A DNA stretch of 64,000 nt, taken from the NCBI RefSeq assembly GCF_009811555.1, contig NZ_BLIN01000005.1, positions 2,489,501 to 2,553,500 on the forward strand, written 5' to 3'. Positions 8,481 through 16,814 of the stretch are shown here, piece by piece. Position numbers and translations under genes: made by a program. Below the pieces are notes generated by a model, which made no database searches, was not told where the DNA came from, and was given only the letters and a program-made list of their open reading frames with translations. Source of the stretch: Streptomyces caniferus. Its GTDB lineage: Bacteria > Actinomycetota > Actinomycetes > Streptomycetales > Streptomycetaceae. How positions within the stretch are numbered: position 1 is the stretch's first letter; each line of letters opens with the position of its first letter.

Positions 8481-9946
8481 TCATCCCAGCGCCGCCACCC
8501 GTTCGCGGTACCCCCGCACGGGCGCCGCGTCCCGGTAGGGCTCCAGGCGGCGCTCGAACTCCCTGACGTACTCATGGGCGCGTACGGACCGCATCTCGGA
8601 GGCCTGGAGCGCCGCCTCGGCACCCAGCGTGCAGGCCTGCTCCAGCTCGCCCAGGCCCAGCCGCGCGGTCGCCAGCACCACCCGGCAGAAGAGCCTGCTG
8701 CGGGCGAACCCGGCCGCGCGCAGCTGGAGCGAGCGCTCGGCGTGCTGGGAGGCGGCGCGGTACTGCTGGAGATCGCGGTGGCAGTGCGCCAGTTCGTCGG
8801 CGAGCTGCGCCTCGTCGAAGAAGCGCGCCCAGTACGGGGTGTCGTCACCGGGGCGGACGGTCTCCAGCGCCCGTTCGGCGCGGGCCAGCGCCGTCGTGCA
8901 GGCCCGGACCTCGCCCAGGACGCCGTGGCCGCGTGCCTCGGCGGAGTGCAGCAGCGCCTGCACGGCGGGCGGCGCGCTGCTGCCGATGCCCTGCTGGGCG
9001 ACCCGGGCGAGCTGCACGGCTTCCCTGCCGTTTCCCTGCCGTGCCCCAGGTAGACGGCCTGCCGGCTCATGGTCACCAGGACGTAGGACCCGTACGCCCG
9101 GTCCCCGGCGGCCTGGGCCAGCCGCAGGGCCTGGACGAAGTACCGCTGGGCCAGCCCGTGGGCGGCGATGTCGTACGAGGTCCAGCCCGCCAGCCGGGTC
9201 AGATCGGCGGCGGCCGCGAAGAGCCGCCGGCCGGTGGCCTCGCCGTAGCTGCCGCGGAGCATCGGCTCGGCCTCGTGTTCCAGATAGCGCACCAGGGCCT
9301 GCCGGGCGTGACCGCCGCCGTAGGCGTGGTCCAGTGCCCGGAACAGCTCGCCGACCGAGCGCAGCGCCGCGATGTCGCCGGAGGTGACCTTGGAGCCCTG
9401 GGTGCGGTCGACCCGGTCGGTGCGGCGCTGACGGGGCACCGTGACCCGGCCCTGTGCGGGGACCCGGCCCGCCCCGTCGACGGGGGGCTCGCCGCGGGCG
9501 ACCCGTTCGTCGGCGCGGCCGATCAGCCAGTCGCGGCTGGGCACCACGAGTCCGGCCGGGGTGAAGGCGATCTTGCGGAGCTCGGCGTGGCTGCCGGAGT
9601 CCTTGCGCCACAGGCCGCTGACGATGTCCACCGCCTCGCTGGGGCTCGCGGCGAATTCCAGTCCGGCGTACACCGGCGCACAGGCGTCCAGGCCGAGGTC
9701 CTGGGCGGACAGCCGGCGTCCCAGCCGGCGGGTGAACACCTCCGCGATCAATGCGGGGGTGGTGCCCCTGGGCTGCTGGCCGCGCAGCCAGCGGGTCACC
9801 GACGTCTTGTCGTAACGGAGGTCGAGGCCGTGCTCGATGCCGAGCTGATCCACCCGTCTGGCCAGCCCGGCATTGGAGAATCCCGCCTCGGCGATGAGCG
9901 CGGCGAGCTGGCGGTTGGGGGTGTGGTGCGGGGGTCGTTCCGTCAT
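8481..9946 (-). pseudogene. NsdA-like HTH/TPR transcriptional regulator, frameshifted by an 11-bp tandem duplication
   Basis: The N-terminal part (MTERPPHHTPNRQLAALIAEAGFSN..., with SVTRWLRGQQPRG) is the DNA-binding segment typical of NsdA-type streptomycete regulators. It reads in one frame up to VTMSRQAVYLGHGRE. The remaining repeat-like helical part (AVQLARVAQQGIGSSAPP... to RERVAALG) continues in another frame. At 9021-9042 the 11-mer TTCCCTGCCGT occurs twice in tandem; deleting one copy restores ...YLGHGREAVQLARV... and one intact reading frame of about 484 aa. As written, translation would run on in the wrong frame to about 8318, over the flavoprotein gene. A true inactivation or phase-variable state seems likelier than a sequencing error, because 11 bases is long for an error. 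Confidence 0.85.
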
Positions 9947-10220
9947 CAGCTTTACCGGTCTCCTGCCTTCCGGGCCGCTGCCGGGTTCGGCGGACCCTGT
10001 CCGGCATGCTCATCGCCCTTGTGGAACGGCGTGAATGTAACGGCCTTCGGGGCCCTAATCGGCGCCTCCTCGTCGCGTTCATCCGATCGTGTGAGCAGGG
10101 ACGGGAGGGCCGGACACCGGCCGCCTGCCGGGTCCGGAAGCGGCGGCCGTACAGTGGCATGGGCGCGAAGTGGCATCAACGTTGCAGCAAAGTGCAACAA
10201 AGGTTCGTAGAGGAGCTGCC

Positions 10221-11045
10221 GTGACTGCGATCTCTCGGGGGGAGACCCCCGTTCCCGAGGGGCTGCGCTTTGTGCATCTGGGTTTCGGCGCCGACGCCGT
10301 GGAGTACGAATCCGCATGGCAGGAGCAGCGCCGGGTGCACGCCGCCCGGTTCGCCGACGAGCTGCCCGACACCTGCCTGCTGCTGGAGCACCAGGCCGTC
10401 TACACCGCGGGGCGCCGTACGTCCGACGCCGAGCGCCCGCTGGACGGGACCCCGGTCGTCGACGTGGACCGCGGCGGGAAGATCACCTGGCACGGGCCCG
10501 GCCAGCTGGTGGGCTACCCCATCCAGAAGCTGCCGCGCCCGGTTGACGTCGTGGCCCATGTCCGCCGGCTCGAAGAGGCGCTGATCCGGGTCTGCGCCGA
10601 GTTCGGCGTGGAGGGCACCCGGGTCGAGGGCCGCAGCGGCGTGTGGGTGCTGGGCGACGCCGTCGGCGCGGCCGAGGAGTCGGCGGCCCTGGGCGGGCTG
10701 AACCTCGACTTCGACCCGCGGGTGGCGGACGAGCTGTTCGACCCGCGGCTGAACGGTCCCGAGTACGCGCCGTCCAACGCCGGCCAGCGCCGCGAGGACC
10801 GCAAGCTCGCCGCGATCGGCATCCGCGTCGCCAAGGGCGTCACGATGCACGGCTTCGCGCTGAACGTGAATCCGGACAACACCTCGTTCGACAAGATCGT
10901 GCCGTGCGGCATCCGGGACGCCGGCGTCGCCTCGCTGGCCGGCGAGCTGGGCCGCGAGATCACCATCGCCGACGTCCTGCCCGTCGTCGAGAAGCACCTG
11001 CGGGACGTCCTGGAGGGCGCCGAACTGCTCCCCCGCGCGGTCTGA
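10221..11045 (+). CDS. lipB: Octanoyl-[acyl-carrier-protein] transferase LipB
   Basis: 274 aa. LipB moves octanoyl groups from acyl carrier protein to lipoyl domains of 2-oxoacid dehydrogenases and the glycine cleavage H protein. The catalytic pair is visible: Lys195 in RKLAAIG and Cys229 in VPCGIRDAG. The conserved [17 protein letters not shown] substrate loop is at about 84-100. A roughly 40-residue insert (about 147-190) is usual in streptomycete LipB. The GTG at 10221 follows GAGGAG; an upstream in-frame start would add unsupported residues. lipA follows 172 bases later on the same strand, the usual pairing. Confidence 0.97.
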   Translation: MTAISRGETPVPEGLRFVHLGFGADAVEYESAWQEQRRVHAARFADELPDTCLLLEHQAVYTAGRRTSDAERPLDGTPVVDVDRGGKITWHGPGQLVGYPIQKLPRPVDVVAHVRRLEEALIRVCAEFGVEGTRVEGRSGVWVLGDAVGAAEESAALGGLNLDFDPRVADELFDPRLNGPEYAPSNAGQRREDRKLAAIGIRVAKGVTMHGFALNVNPDNTSFDKIVPCGIRDAGVASLAGELGREITIADVLPVVEKHLRDVLEGAELLPRAV

Positions 11046-11217
11046 CCGGACGGTCGCCGGCCGGGCCCCCGCGCCGGACGGCCGCCCGCCCCGGGGCCTC
11101 CCGGGGGCCGCCGGGAATGCAACCCCGTCATTGGCGGTTGCCCCGCACGTAAAGACGTGCGAATCAACGGGCGTACCCTGGTGTGCGCCGAAGAAACGAA
11201 GTCGTAGGGAGCCGGTC

Positions 11218-12168
11218 GTGTCCGCAGTCGCACCCGACGGACGCAAGATGCTGCGCCTGGAGGTCCGGAACAGCCAGACGCCCATCGAGCGCAAGCCCGA
11301 GTGGATCAAGACCCGGGCGAAGATGGGTCCCGAGTACAACCACCTCCAGGGCCTGGTCAAGAGCGAGGGTCTGCACACGGTCTGCCAGGAGGCGGGCTGT
11401 CCCAACATCTTCGAATGCTGGGAGGACCGCGAGGCGACCTTCCTCATCGGCGGCGACCAGTGCACCCGCCGCTGCGACTTCTGCCAGATCGACACCGGCA
11501 AGCCGCAGGAGCTGGACCGCGACGAGCCCCGCCGGGTCGCCGAATCCGTGCAGACCATGGGCCTGAAGTACGCCACGATCACCGGCGTCGCGCGCGACGA
11601 CCTGGACGACGGCGGCGCCTGGCTCTACGCCGAGACCGTCCGGCAGATCCACGCCGCGATGCCCGACACCGGCGTGGAACTGCTCATCCCGGACTTCAAC
11701 GCGGTCCCCGAGCAGCTGGCCGAGGTCTTCTCCTCGCGCCCCCAGGTCCTCGCGCACAACGTCGAGACCGTCCCGCGCATCTTCAAGCGCATCCGCCCCG
11801 GCTTCCGCTACGAGCGCTCGCTGGAGGTCATCTCCAAGTCCCGCGAGGCCGGTCTGGTCACCAAGTCCAACCTCATCCTGGGCATGGGCGAGGAGCGCGA
11901 GGAGATCAGCCAGGCGCTGCAGGACCTGTACGACGCGGGCTGCGAGCTGATCACGATCACCCAGTACCTGCGCCCCTCCGTGCGTCATCACCCGATCGAG
12001 CGCTGGGTCAAGCCCGCCGAGTTCGTGGAGCTCCAGGAGGAGGCCGAGGAGATCGGCTACGCCGGCGTCATGTCCGGCCCGTTGGTGCGCTCCTCCTACC
12101 GCGCCGGCCGCCTCTACCAGCAGGCCATGGACCGGCGCGAGGCCGAGGCGTCCAGTCAGGCGGTTTGA
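11218..12168 (+). CDS. lipA: Lipoyl synthase LipA
   Basis: 316 aa radical-SAM enzyme that inserts two sulfur atoms into protein-bound octanoyl chains. The SAM-binding [4Fe-4S] cysteines are C82, C86 and C89 (CTRRCDFC). The auxiliary, sulfur-donating cluster cysteines are C56, C61 and C67 ([12 protein letters not shown]). The C-terminal [15 protein letters not shown] motif, which supplies the conserved Ser ligand, is present. The GTG at 11218 follows AGGGAG at a suitable distance. It acts after lipB and is followed by a strong terminator hairpin. Confidence 0.98.
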   Translation: MSAVAPDGRKMLRLEVRNSQTPIERKPEWIKTRAKMGPEYNHLQGLVKSEGLHTVCQEAGCPNIFECWEDREATFLIGGDQCTRRCDFCQIDTGKPQELDRDEPRRVAESVQTMGLKYATITGVARDDLDDGGAWLYAETVRQIHAAMPDTGVELLIPDFNAVPEQLAEVFSSRPQVLAHNVETVPRIFKRIRPGFRYERSLEVISKSREAGLVTKSNLILGMGEEREEISQALQDLYDAGCELITITQYLRPSVRHHPIERWVKPAEFVELQEEAEEIGYAGVMSGPLVRSSYRAGRLYQQAMDRREAEASSQAV

Positions 12169-12210
12169 TTTCCCCGGCGCGCCGTCTTGTGAAACGTGGC
12201 ACATGCTGAG

Positions 12211-12255
12211 GACGCGGCCCGCACTCCCCCTGACGGGGGGCGTGGGGGCCGCGTC
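12211..12255 (+). terminator. Stem-loop after lipA
   Basis: GACGCGGCCC at 12211-12220 pairs with GGGCCGCGTC at 12246-12255, with further pairing of the CCCCC and GGGGGG runs inside. There is no strong T-run, as is common for streptomycete terminators. Confidence 0.7.
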
Positions 12256-12271
12256 AACGTTTCATCGGTGT

Positions 12272-12300
12272 TTGACCGGCAGGTCATCCGTTGGTAACAC
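12272..12300 (+). promoter_or_regulatory. Possible vegetative promoter for the 72-aa gene
   Basis: TTGACC at 12272-12277 is a good -35 match. TAACAC at 12295-12300, 17 bases further on, is an acceptable -10. The next gene starts at 12380. No experimental support. Confidence 0.4.
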
Positions 12301-12379
12301 CTATCCGTGACGATGGATGCACGCACCGCTCCCGCACCTACTCCTGCTTCTCCGAACGAATCAGAGGGAGTCACCCACC

Positions 12380-12598
12380 ATGCAGGCCGCGCCGCTCCGC
12401 GCCAATCCCGCCCTCCCCATCCCTTCGGTCACCGGTGCCCTGCGCGCCGTCGAGGCCGTACTGATGCGCGGCGGACAGCGCACCGCCCGTCGTAACGCCT
12501 GGACATCGGTCCTGGAGGACCGCCGCCGCGCCAAGGACCGTCACGAGGCCGAGTTCGTACTGGAGGCCGCGGCGACCCACCGCCCGCACGCCACGTAG
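12380..12598 (+). CDS. Small conserved streptomycete protein
   Basis: 72 aa, beginning MQAAPLRANPALPIPS, with a basic helical middle (LMRGGQRTARRNAWTSVLEDRRRAKDR). GAGGGAG at 12364-12370 is correctly placed before the ATG. I recall small proteins in this position between lipA and the DUF4191 gene in other streptomycetes; no function is known. The next gene begins 10 bases after its stop, so the two are probably cotranscribed. Confidence 0.75.
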   Translation: MQAAPLRANPALPIPSVTGALRAVEAVLMRGGQRTARRNAWTSVLEDRRRAKDRHEAEFVLEAAATHRPHAT

Positions 12599-12608
12599 AC
12601 TGCGCTGT

Positions 12609-13328
12609 ATGGCGAGGAAGGTAAAGGCTGAGGGCGCTGACGGCGCTGCCGGCGCTGAGAACACCGGGCGGCTGAAGCAGATCGCCCTGACCTACAAGAT
12701 GACCCGTCGGGTCGACTCCAAGGTCGGTCTAGTCGTCGCTGGTGTAGGCATCGTCGTATTCGGCGTCCTCCTTGCCATCGGCTTCGCGATCGGCCACCCC
12801 ATCTACGCGGGAATCCTGGGCTTCGTCCTGGCCTTCCTCGCGATGGCGATCGTCTTCGGACGGCGCGCCGAGCGAGCTGCCTTCGGGCAGATGGAGGGCC
12901 AGCCGGGCGCGGCGGCCGCCGTGCTGGACAACGTCGGCCGCGGCTGGACGGTCACCCCCGCGGTGGCCATGAACCGCAGCCAGGACGTGGTCCACCGCGC
13001 CGTCGGCAAGGCCGGCATCGTGCTGGTCGGCGAGGGCAACCCGAACCGTCTCCGCGGCCTGCTGGCCGCCGAGAAGAAGCGGATGGCGCGCACCGTCGCC
13101 GACGCCCCGGTCCACGACATCATCGTGGGCGACGGCGAGGGCCAGGTGCCGCTGAAGAAGCTCCGTACGACGCTGCTGAAGCTGCCGCGGGTACTGCCCG
13201 GCGCACAGGTGACGGCCGTCAACGACCGGCTCAAGGCTCTGGGTGACCTGATGAGCAACATGCCGGTCCCGAAGGGCCCGATGCCGAAGGGCATGCGGAT
13301 GCCCAAGGGCGGCGGCAAGACCCGCTGA
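12609..13328 (+). CDS. DUF4191 membrane protein
   Basis: 239 aa. A short charged N-terminus is followed by two adjacent membrane helices at roughly residues 38-60 and 64-82 (VGLVVAGVGIVVFGVLLAIGF; YAGILGFVLAFLAMAIVFG). A soluble part follows that includes RGWTVTPAVAMNRSQDVVHRAVGKAGIVLVGEG, diagnostic of DUF4191. The tail is Lys/Gly/Met-rich. The family is conserved next to lipA in actinobacteria, and its role is unknown. Transcription ends at the hairpin at 13374-13413. Confidence 0.92.
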   Translation: MARKVKAEGADGAAGAENTGRLKQIALTYKMTRRVDSKVGLVVAGVGIVVFGVLLAIGFAIGHPIYAGILGFVLAFLAMAIVFGRRAERAAFGQMEGQPGAAAAVLDNVGRGWTVTPAVAMNRSQDVVHRAVGKAGIVLVGEGNPNRLRGLLAAEKKRMARTVADAPVHDIIVGDGEGQVPLKKLRTTLLKLPRVLPGAQVTAVNDRLKALGDLMSNMPVPKGPMPKGMRMPKGGGKTR

Positions 13329-13633
13329 CCGCGTCGGCCGCATCCGGCCGACGCACCCGATACTCCGACGAACGACGAAACGCCCCGGGCCTGTGGCTCC
13401 GGGGCGTTTCGTCATAGGGCTTCGTATGCGGGCCTGCGTACGGGGCGACGGGCCCGGGTGCCCGGCGCGCCGGGCAGGGCGCTGAGGGCCAGGGCTGAGG
13501 GCCAGGGGTACCCCCGGAAGGGTGGTGTACGAGCTCAGATCGCGCCGGGTGCGGCCGGTACCGCCCGGGACTCGGCGTAAGGGCGTACGCGCCTAGAGAC
13601 GTGCGGGCGTACGGACGTGCGGGCCGTATGGGC
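13329..13633. other. Gap holding only a terminator
   Basis: Besides the terminator at 13374-13413 I see nothing coding. GGGCCAGGGCTGAGGGCCAGG near 13487-13507 is a short imperfect direct repeat. The 3' end of the RDD gene on the minus strand begins at 13634. Confidence 0.6.
13374..13413. terminator. Rho-independent-like terminator after DUF4191
   Basis: GACGAAACGCCCCGG at 13374-13388 pairs perfectly with CCGGGGCGTTTCGTC at 13399-13413 around a 10-base loop. The A/T-rich base of the stem gives a usable T-run on both strands, so it may serve both convergent genes. Confidence 0.85.
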
Positions 13634-14101
13634 TCAGATGCGGACCTGTACGGCGCGCGAGAGGCGGTCGTGCAGCCCGCGCCCGTCCCGGTCCCACACG
13701 ACGGCCGGGATGACCACGACGAGCAGCACCGTGCGGAGCACGACCCTCGGCAGCGAGAGCCGGCCGCCGCCCTCGGCGATCACCCGCAGGCCCAGCAGCC
13801 GCTTGCCGGGCGTGAAGCCGACCGTGCCCACCGTCAGCACGCTGAGGACCGCGAAGACCAGCAGCGCCCAGTTGCTCGCCGACTGCGCCTTACCGCCGCT
13901 GAGCAGCCCGTACGCGATGAGCATGCACAGCGCCCAGTCGAGGAAGAGCGCGGCGAAGCGCCGTCCGGGGCGGGCGATCGAGCCCGGCCCGGTCTCCGGC
14001 AGCCCGAGCTGCTGCCCGCGGTGTCCGAACTCGACACCCATGTCCTCGGCTGCCGCGCGGGGCCCGGAGATCCACGATCCGATTGCTTGCCTGTTGTCCA
14101 C
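13634..14101 (-). CDS. RDD-family membrane protein
   Basis: 155 aa. RPGRRFAALFLDWALCMLIAYGL is the first RDD helix with the Arg and Asp that name the family. Two further hydrophobic helices follow (NWALLVFAVLSVLTVGT; VLRTVLLVVVIPAVVW), with the loop motif TPGKRLLGLRV. The role is unknown; transport-related roles have been proposed for some members. The GTG at 14101 (VDNRQAIGSW) was chosen because it begins the part I recall as conserved; the open frame extends farther but those residues are Arg/Pro-rich and unsupported. It diverges from glnA. Confidence 0.85.
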   Translation of the reverse strand: MDNRQAIGSWISGPRAAAEDMGVEFGHRGQQLGLPETGPGSIARPGRRFAALFLDWALCMLIAYGLLSGGKAQSASNWALLVFAVLSVLTVGTVGFTPGKRLLGLRVIAEGGGRLSLPRVVLRTVLLVVVIPAVVWDRDGRGLHDRLSRAVQVRI

Positions 14102-14302
14102 CCGACCACGGTACTGCGACCGCATACATTCGCTGCGCCGAGGTCCGGTACGGGACGGTTCGGGCCCTGCTTCCGGTACGGGCCCCGAGGCGGTCCGGAA
14201 GGGGCGCAATGACGCGGCCGGACACCGGAGCGGACGGCCGCCACCCCGGGCCAAAGTGTCTCTTTATGGGTCACACTGGTGAATAAAGGCAGGCGCGCGC
14301 CG

Positions 14303-14341
14303 GTTAACCTCGGCGAAACAAATGGGTCATGCTTGGGAAAT
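14303..14341 (+). promoter_or_regulatory. GlnR operator upstream of glnA (four half-sites)
   Basis: The half-sites GTTAAC (14303-14308), GAAAC (14315-14319), GTCAT (14326-14330) and GAAAT (14337-14341) are each separated by exactly six bases. This matches the known streptomycete GlnR pattern of alternating a and b boxes. TATGGT at 14352-14357 may be the -10. It predicts induction of glnA by GlnR under nitrogen limitation. Confidence 0.85.
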
Positions 14342-14440
14342 CCCGCCTGCCTATGGTCGGGCAACGCGCCACCGCACATGGTCGCGTTCCGAGTAGCAAT
14401 CCCGCGTCCGCCGACCGGTGACCGGGCTAGGAGGAGTTGG

Positions 14441-15850
14441 ATGTTCCAGAACGCCGACGAGGCCAAGAAGTTCATCGCGGACGAGGACGTGAAGTTCGTC
14501 GACGTCCGGTTCTGCGACCTGCCCGGTGTGATGCAGCACTTCACGATCCCGGCGAAGGCGTTCGACCCGGCCGAGGAACTCGCCTTCGACGGTTCCTCGA
14601 TTCGCGGCTTCCAGGCCATTCACGAGTCCGACATGGCGCTGCGCGCCGACCTGTCGACGGCTCGCGTGGACCCGTTCCGCCGCGACAAGACCGTCAACAT
14701 CAACTTCTTCATCCACGACCCGATCACCGGCGAGCAGTACAGCCGTGACCCGCGCAACATCGCCAAGAAGGCCGAGGCCTACCTCGCCTCCACCGGCATC
14801 GCGGACACCGCGTTCTTCGGCCCCGAGGCCGAGTTCTACGTCTTCGACAGCGTGCGCTTCGAGACCGGCGCGAACCAGTCCTTCTACCACATCGACTCCG
14901 AGGCCGGCGCCTGGAACACCGGCTCGGAGGAGAACAACCGCGGTTACAAGGTCCGCTACAAGGGCGGCTACTTCCCGGCCCCGCCGGTCGACCACTTCGC
15001 CGACCTGCGCGCGGAGATCTCCCTGGAGCTGGACGCGGCCGGCCTGCAGGTCGAGCGCCAGCACCACGAGGTCGGCACCGCCGGCCAGGCGGAGATCAAC
15101 TACAAGTTCAACACGCTGCTCGCCGCGGCCGACGACCTGATGCTCTTCAAGTACATCGTGAAGAACGTCGCCTGGCGCAACGGCAAGACCGCGACCTTCA
15201 TGCCCAAGCCGATCTTCGGTGACAACGGCTCCGGCATGCACGTCCACCAGTCCCTGTGGCAGGGCGGCAACCCCCTCTTCTACGACGAGCAGGGCTACGC
15301 GGGCCTCTCGGACACCGCCCGCTACTACATCGGCGGCATCCTCAAGCACGCCCCGTCGCTGCTGGCCTTCACCAACCCGACGGTGAACTCCTACCACCGC
15401 CTGGTCCCCGGCTTCGAGGCCCCGGTCAACCTGGTCTACTCGCAGCGCAACCGCTCCGCGGCCATGCGTATCCCGATCACGGGCTCGAACCCCAAGGCCA
15501 AGCGCGTCGAGTTCCGCGCCCCGGACCCGTCCTCGAACCCGTACCTCGCCTTCTCCGCCCTCCTCCTCGCGGGCCTGGACGGCGTCAAGAACAAGATCGA
15601 GCCGGCCGAGCCGATCGACAAGGACCTCTACGAGCTCGCCCCCGAGGAGCACGCGGGCGTCCCTCAGGTCCCCACCTCCCTCCCGGCCGTCCTCGACGCC
15701 CTCGAGGCCGACAACGAGTACCTCCAGCAGGGCGGCGTCTTCACCTCCGACCTGATCGAGACCTGGATCGACTACAAGCGCACCAACGAGATCGCCCCGA
15801 TCCAGCTGCGCCCGCACCCGCACGAGTTCGAGCTGTACTTCGACATCTAG
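14441..15850 (+). CDS. glnA: Glutamine synthetase type I (GSI-beta)
   Basis: 469 aa, the standard GSI length. It condenses glutamate, ammonia and ATP to glutamine. Visible landmarks are the DGSSIRGF loop, EAEFYVFD metal-binding Glu residues, [10 protein letters not shown], the latch Arg in [28 protein letters not shown], and the adenylylation Tyr, which falls exactly at residue 397 (KDLYELAP), so GlnE control is expected. The ATG at 14441 follows GAGGAG; the frame is open farther upstream but would run through the GlnR operator. The final 15 coding bases recur at 21820-21834, on the far side of the RHS module. Confidence 0.99.
   Translation: MFQNADEAKKFIADEDVKFVDVRFCDLPGVMQHFTIPAKAFDPAEELAFDGSSIRGFQAIHESDMALRADLSTARVDPFRRDKTVNINFFIHDPITGEQYSRDPRNIAKKAEAYLASTGIADTAFFGPEAEFYVFDSVRFETGANQSFYHIDSEAGAWNTGSEENNRGYKVRYKGGYFPAPPVDHFADLRAEISLELDAAGLQVERQHHEVGTAGQAEINYKFNTLLAAADDLMLFKYIVKNVAWRNGKTATFMPKPIFGDNGSGMHVHQSLWQGGNPLFYDEQGYAGLSDTARYYIGGILKHAPSLLAFTNPTVNSYHRLVPGFEAPVNLVYSQRNRSAAMRIPITGSNPKAKRVEFRAPDPSSNPYLAFSALLLAGLDGVKNKIEPAEPIDKDLYELAPEEHAGVPQVPTSLPAVLDALEADNEYLQQGGVFTSDLIETWIDYKRTNEIAPIQLRPHPHEFELYFDI
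15835..15849 (+). repeat. Left copy of 15-bp direct repeat at the end of glnA (attL-like)
   Basis: GTACTTCGACATCTA encodes the last residues of glnA (YFDI) plus the start of its stop codon. An identical 15-mer lies at 21820-21834, on the other side of the toxin/immunity genes. Integration at a gene's 3' end that regenerates the end of the gene leaves this pattern. Confidence 0.8.
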
Positions 15851-15889
15851 AAAGAAGAGCTCGAACTCGGCAGCCGACGGAAAAGCTCA

Positions 15890-15924
15890 GAGCGGTTGCC
15901 TCCACCCAGTGGAGGCAACCGCTC
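15890..15924. terminator. Terminator downstream of glnA
   Basis: GAGCGGTTGCCTCCAC at 15890-15905 pairs perfectly with GTGGAGGCAACCGCTC at 15909-15924. It lies 40 bases after the glnA stop and also ends the minus-strand immunity transcript. Confidence 0.85.
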
Positions 15925-16013
15925 GTCGCCTGTCACGACCCCTCTGTTTCATGGGCACCCAGAGCCCAACTGGATACGCGTCTGAACTCGCCCACTTCGA
16001 CGCGCCCGGGACG

Positions 16014-16814
16014 CTATCCCACCTCACGCGTCGGCTCGGCCTCGAACGCCATGAGCGTCAGTCCTGTGACGTGGATGACGGCATTCCACTCGTCCTGGGT
16101 CAAATCCGGGAATTCCTCCAGTACGCAACTGGGGACAGGACAGCCACCAGCGCTCATCACTACATTCACAAAGGCCAACCCCGAGCGGCTGAGGCACAAG
16201 CGCGGCCCTTGCTGGGGCTCCCCGGTGTGCAGCACCGCGATGCGCTGAGCCGCCTCCATGTTGTCGGGTGTCTCCGACGCGAAGTTCAGCAGCGCGGTCC
16301 GCAATTGCGCAGTGAGTTCGTCCTGGTGCAGGTCAGGGCGTTCCGAAATGGCCGCCAGCGCCTGGCAGAATCGCTCTCTCGCCACCGACCGGGGCGGTCT
16401 CGGGGTGACCTGCGACTGTTGGCCGGCATCGTCGTGCACAGGCTCGGGCTCCGACTGAAGACCCATGAAGATGAGCTTGGAGACCAGCAGTACGGCCTCC
16501 CACTCCTCCTGGCCCAGAGTCGGGCAATTCTCCTGCACCTGGCGCGGAAGGTCGCTCTGGTCCGCGTACAAGAGCACGTCCGGCAGCTCTACGTCATAGT
16601 CCGCAAGCCGAAGACCGAAGCTTCGTCCACAGGGGCGCTCCTCAGCGCCAAGGGTGACCAGCTCGACGCGCGAACGCTTGCCCAGCGCCTCCACAGCCAG
16701 TTCGCGCAGCGCGGTGGTGACTGCCGCACGGAGGTCGGCCTCGGTCGCGTCCCCCCTTTCGCCGACACGCAGCAGGGCATCGCGCAGGCGTCCGCGCGGC
16801 GATGACGGATTCAT
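16014..16814 (-). CDS. Candidate immunity protein with two tandem homologous domains
   Basis: 266 aa, acidic, without signal peptide or membrane helix. Residues about 7-122 and 146-260 are repeats of each other: RGRLRDALLRVGERGDATEADL matches RERFCQALAAISERPDLHQDEL, and CPTLGQEEWEAVLLVSKLIFMGLQSEPE matches FPDLTQDEWNAVIHVTGLTLMAFEAEPT. A 23-residue linker separates them. I do not recognise the family. Its ATG overlaps the TGA of the RHS toxin gene (ATGA), so it is translated right after the toxin, the standard place for an immunity gene. The immunity function is inferred from position. A dual-domain immunity protein could bind two toxin molecules or two toxin variants. Confidence 0.7.
   Translation of the reverse strand: MNPSSPRGRLRDALLRVGERGDATEADLRAAVTTALRELAVEALGKRSRVELVTLGAEERPCGRSFGLRLADYDVELPDVLLYADQSDLPRQVQENCPTLGQEEWEAVLLVSKLIFMGLQSEPEPVHDDAGQQSQVTPRPPRSVARERFCQALAAISERPDLHQDELTAQLRTALLNFASETPDNMEAAQRIAVLHTGEPQQGPRLCLSRSGLAFVNVVMSAGGCPVPSCVLEEFPDLTQDEWNAVIHVTGLTLMAFEAEPTREVG

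Noticed and set aside
14279..14440. 54-codon upstream extension of glnA
   Set aside because: It would translate the GlnR operator. GAGGAG immediately precedes the ATG at 14441, and that start puts the adenylylation site at Tyr397.
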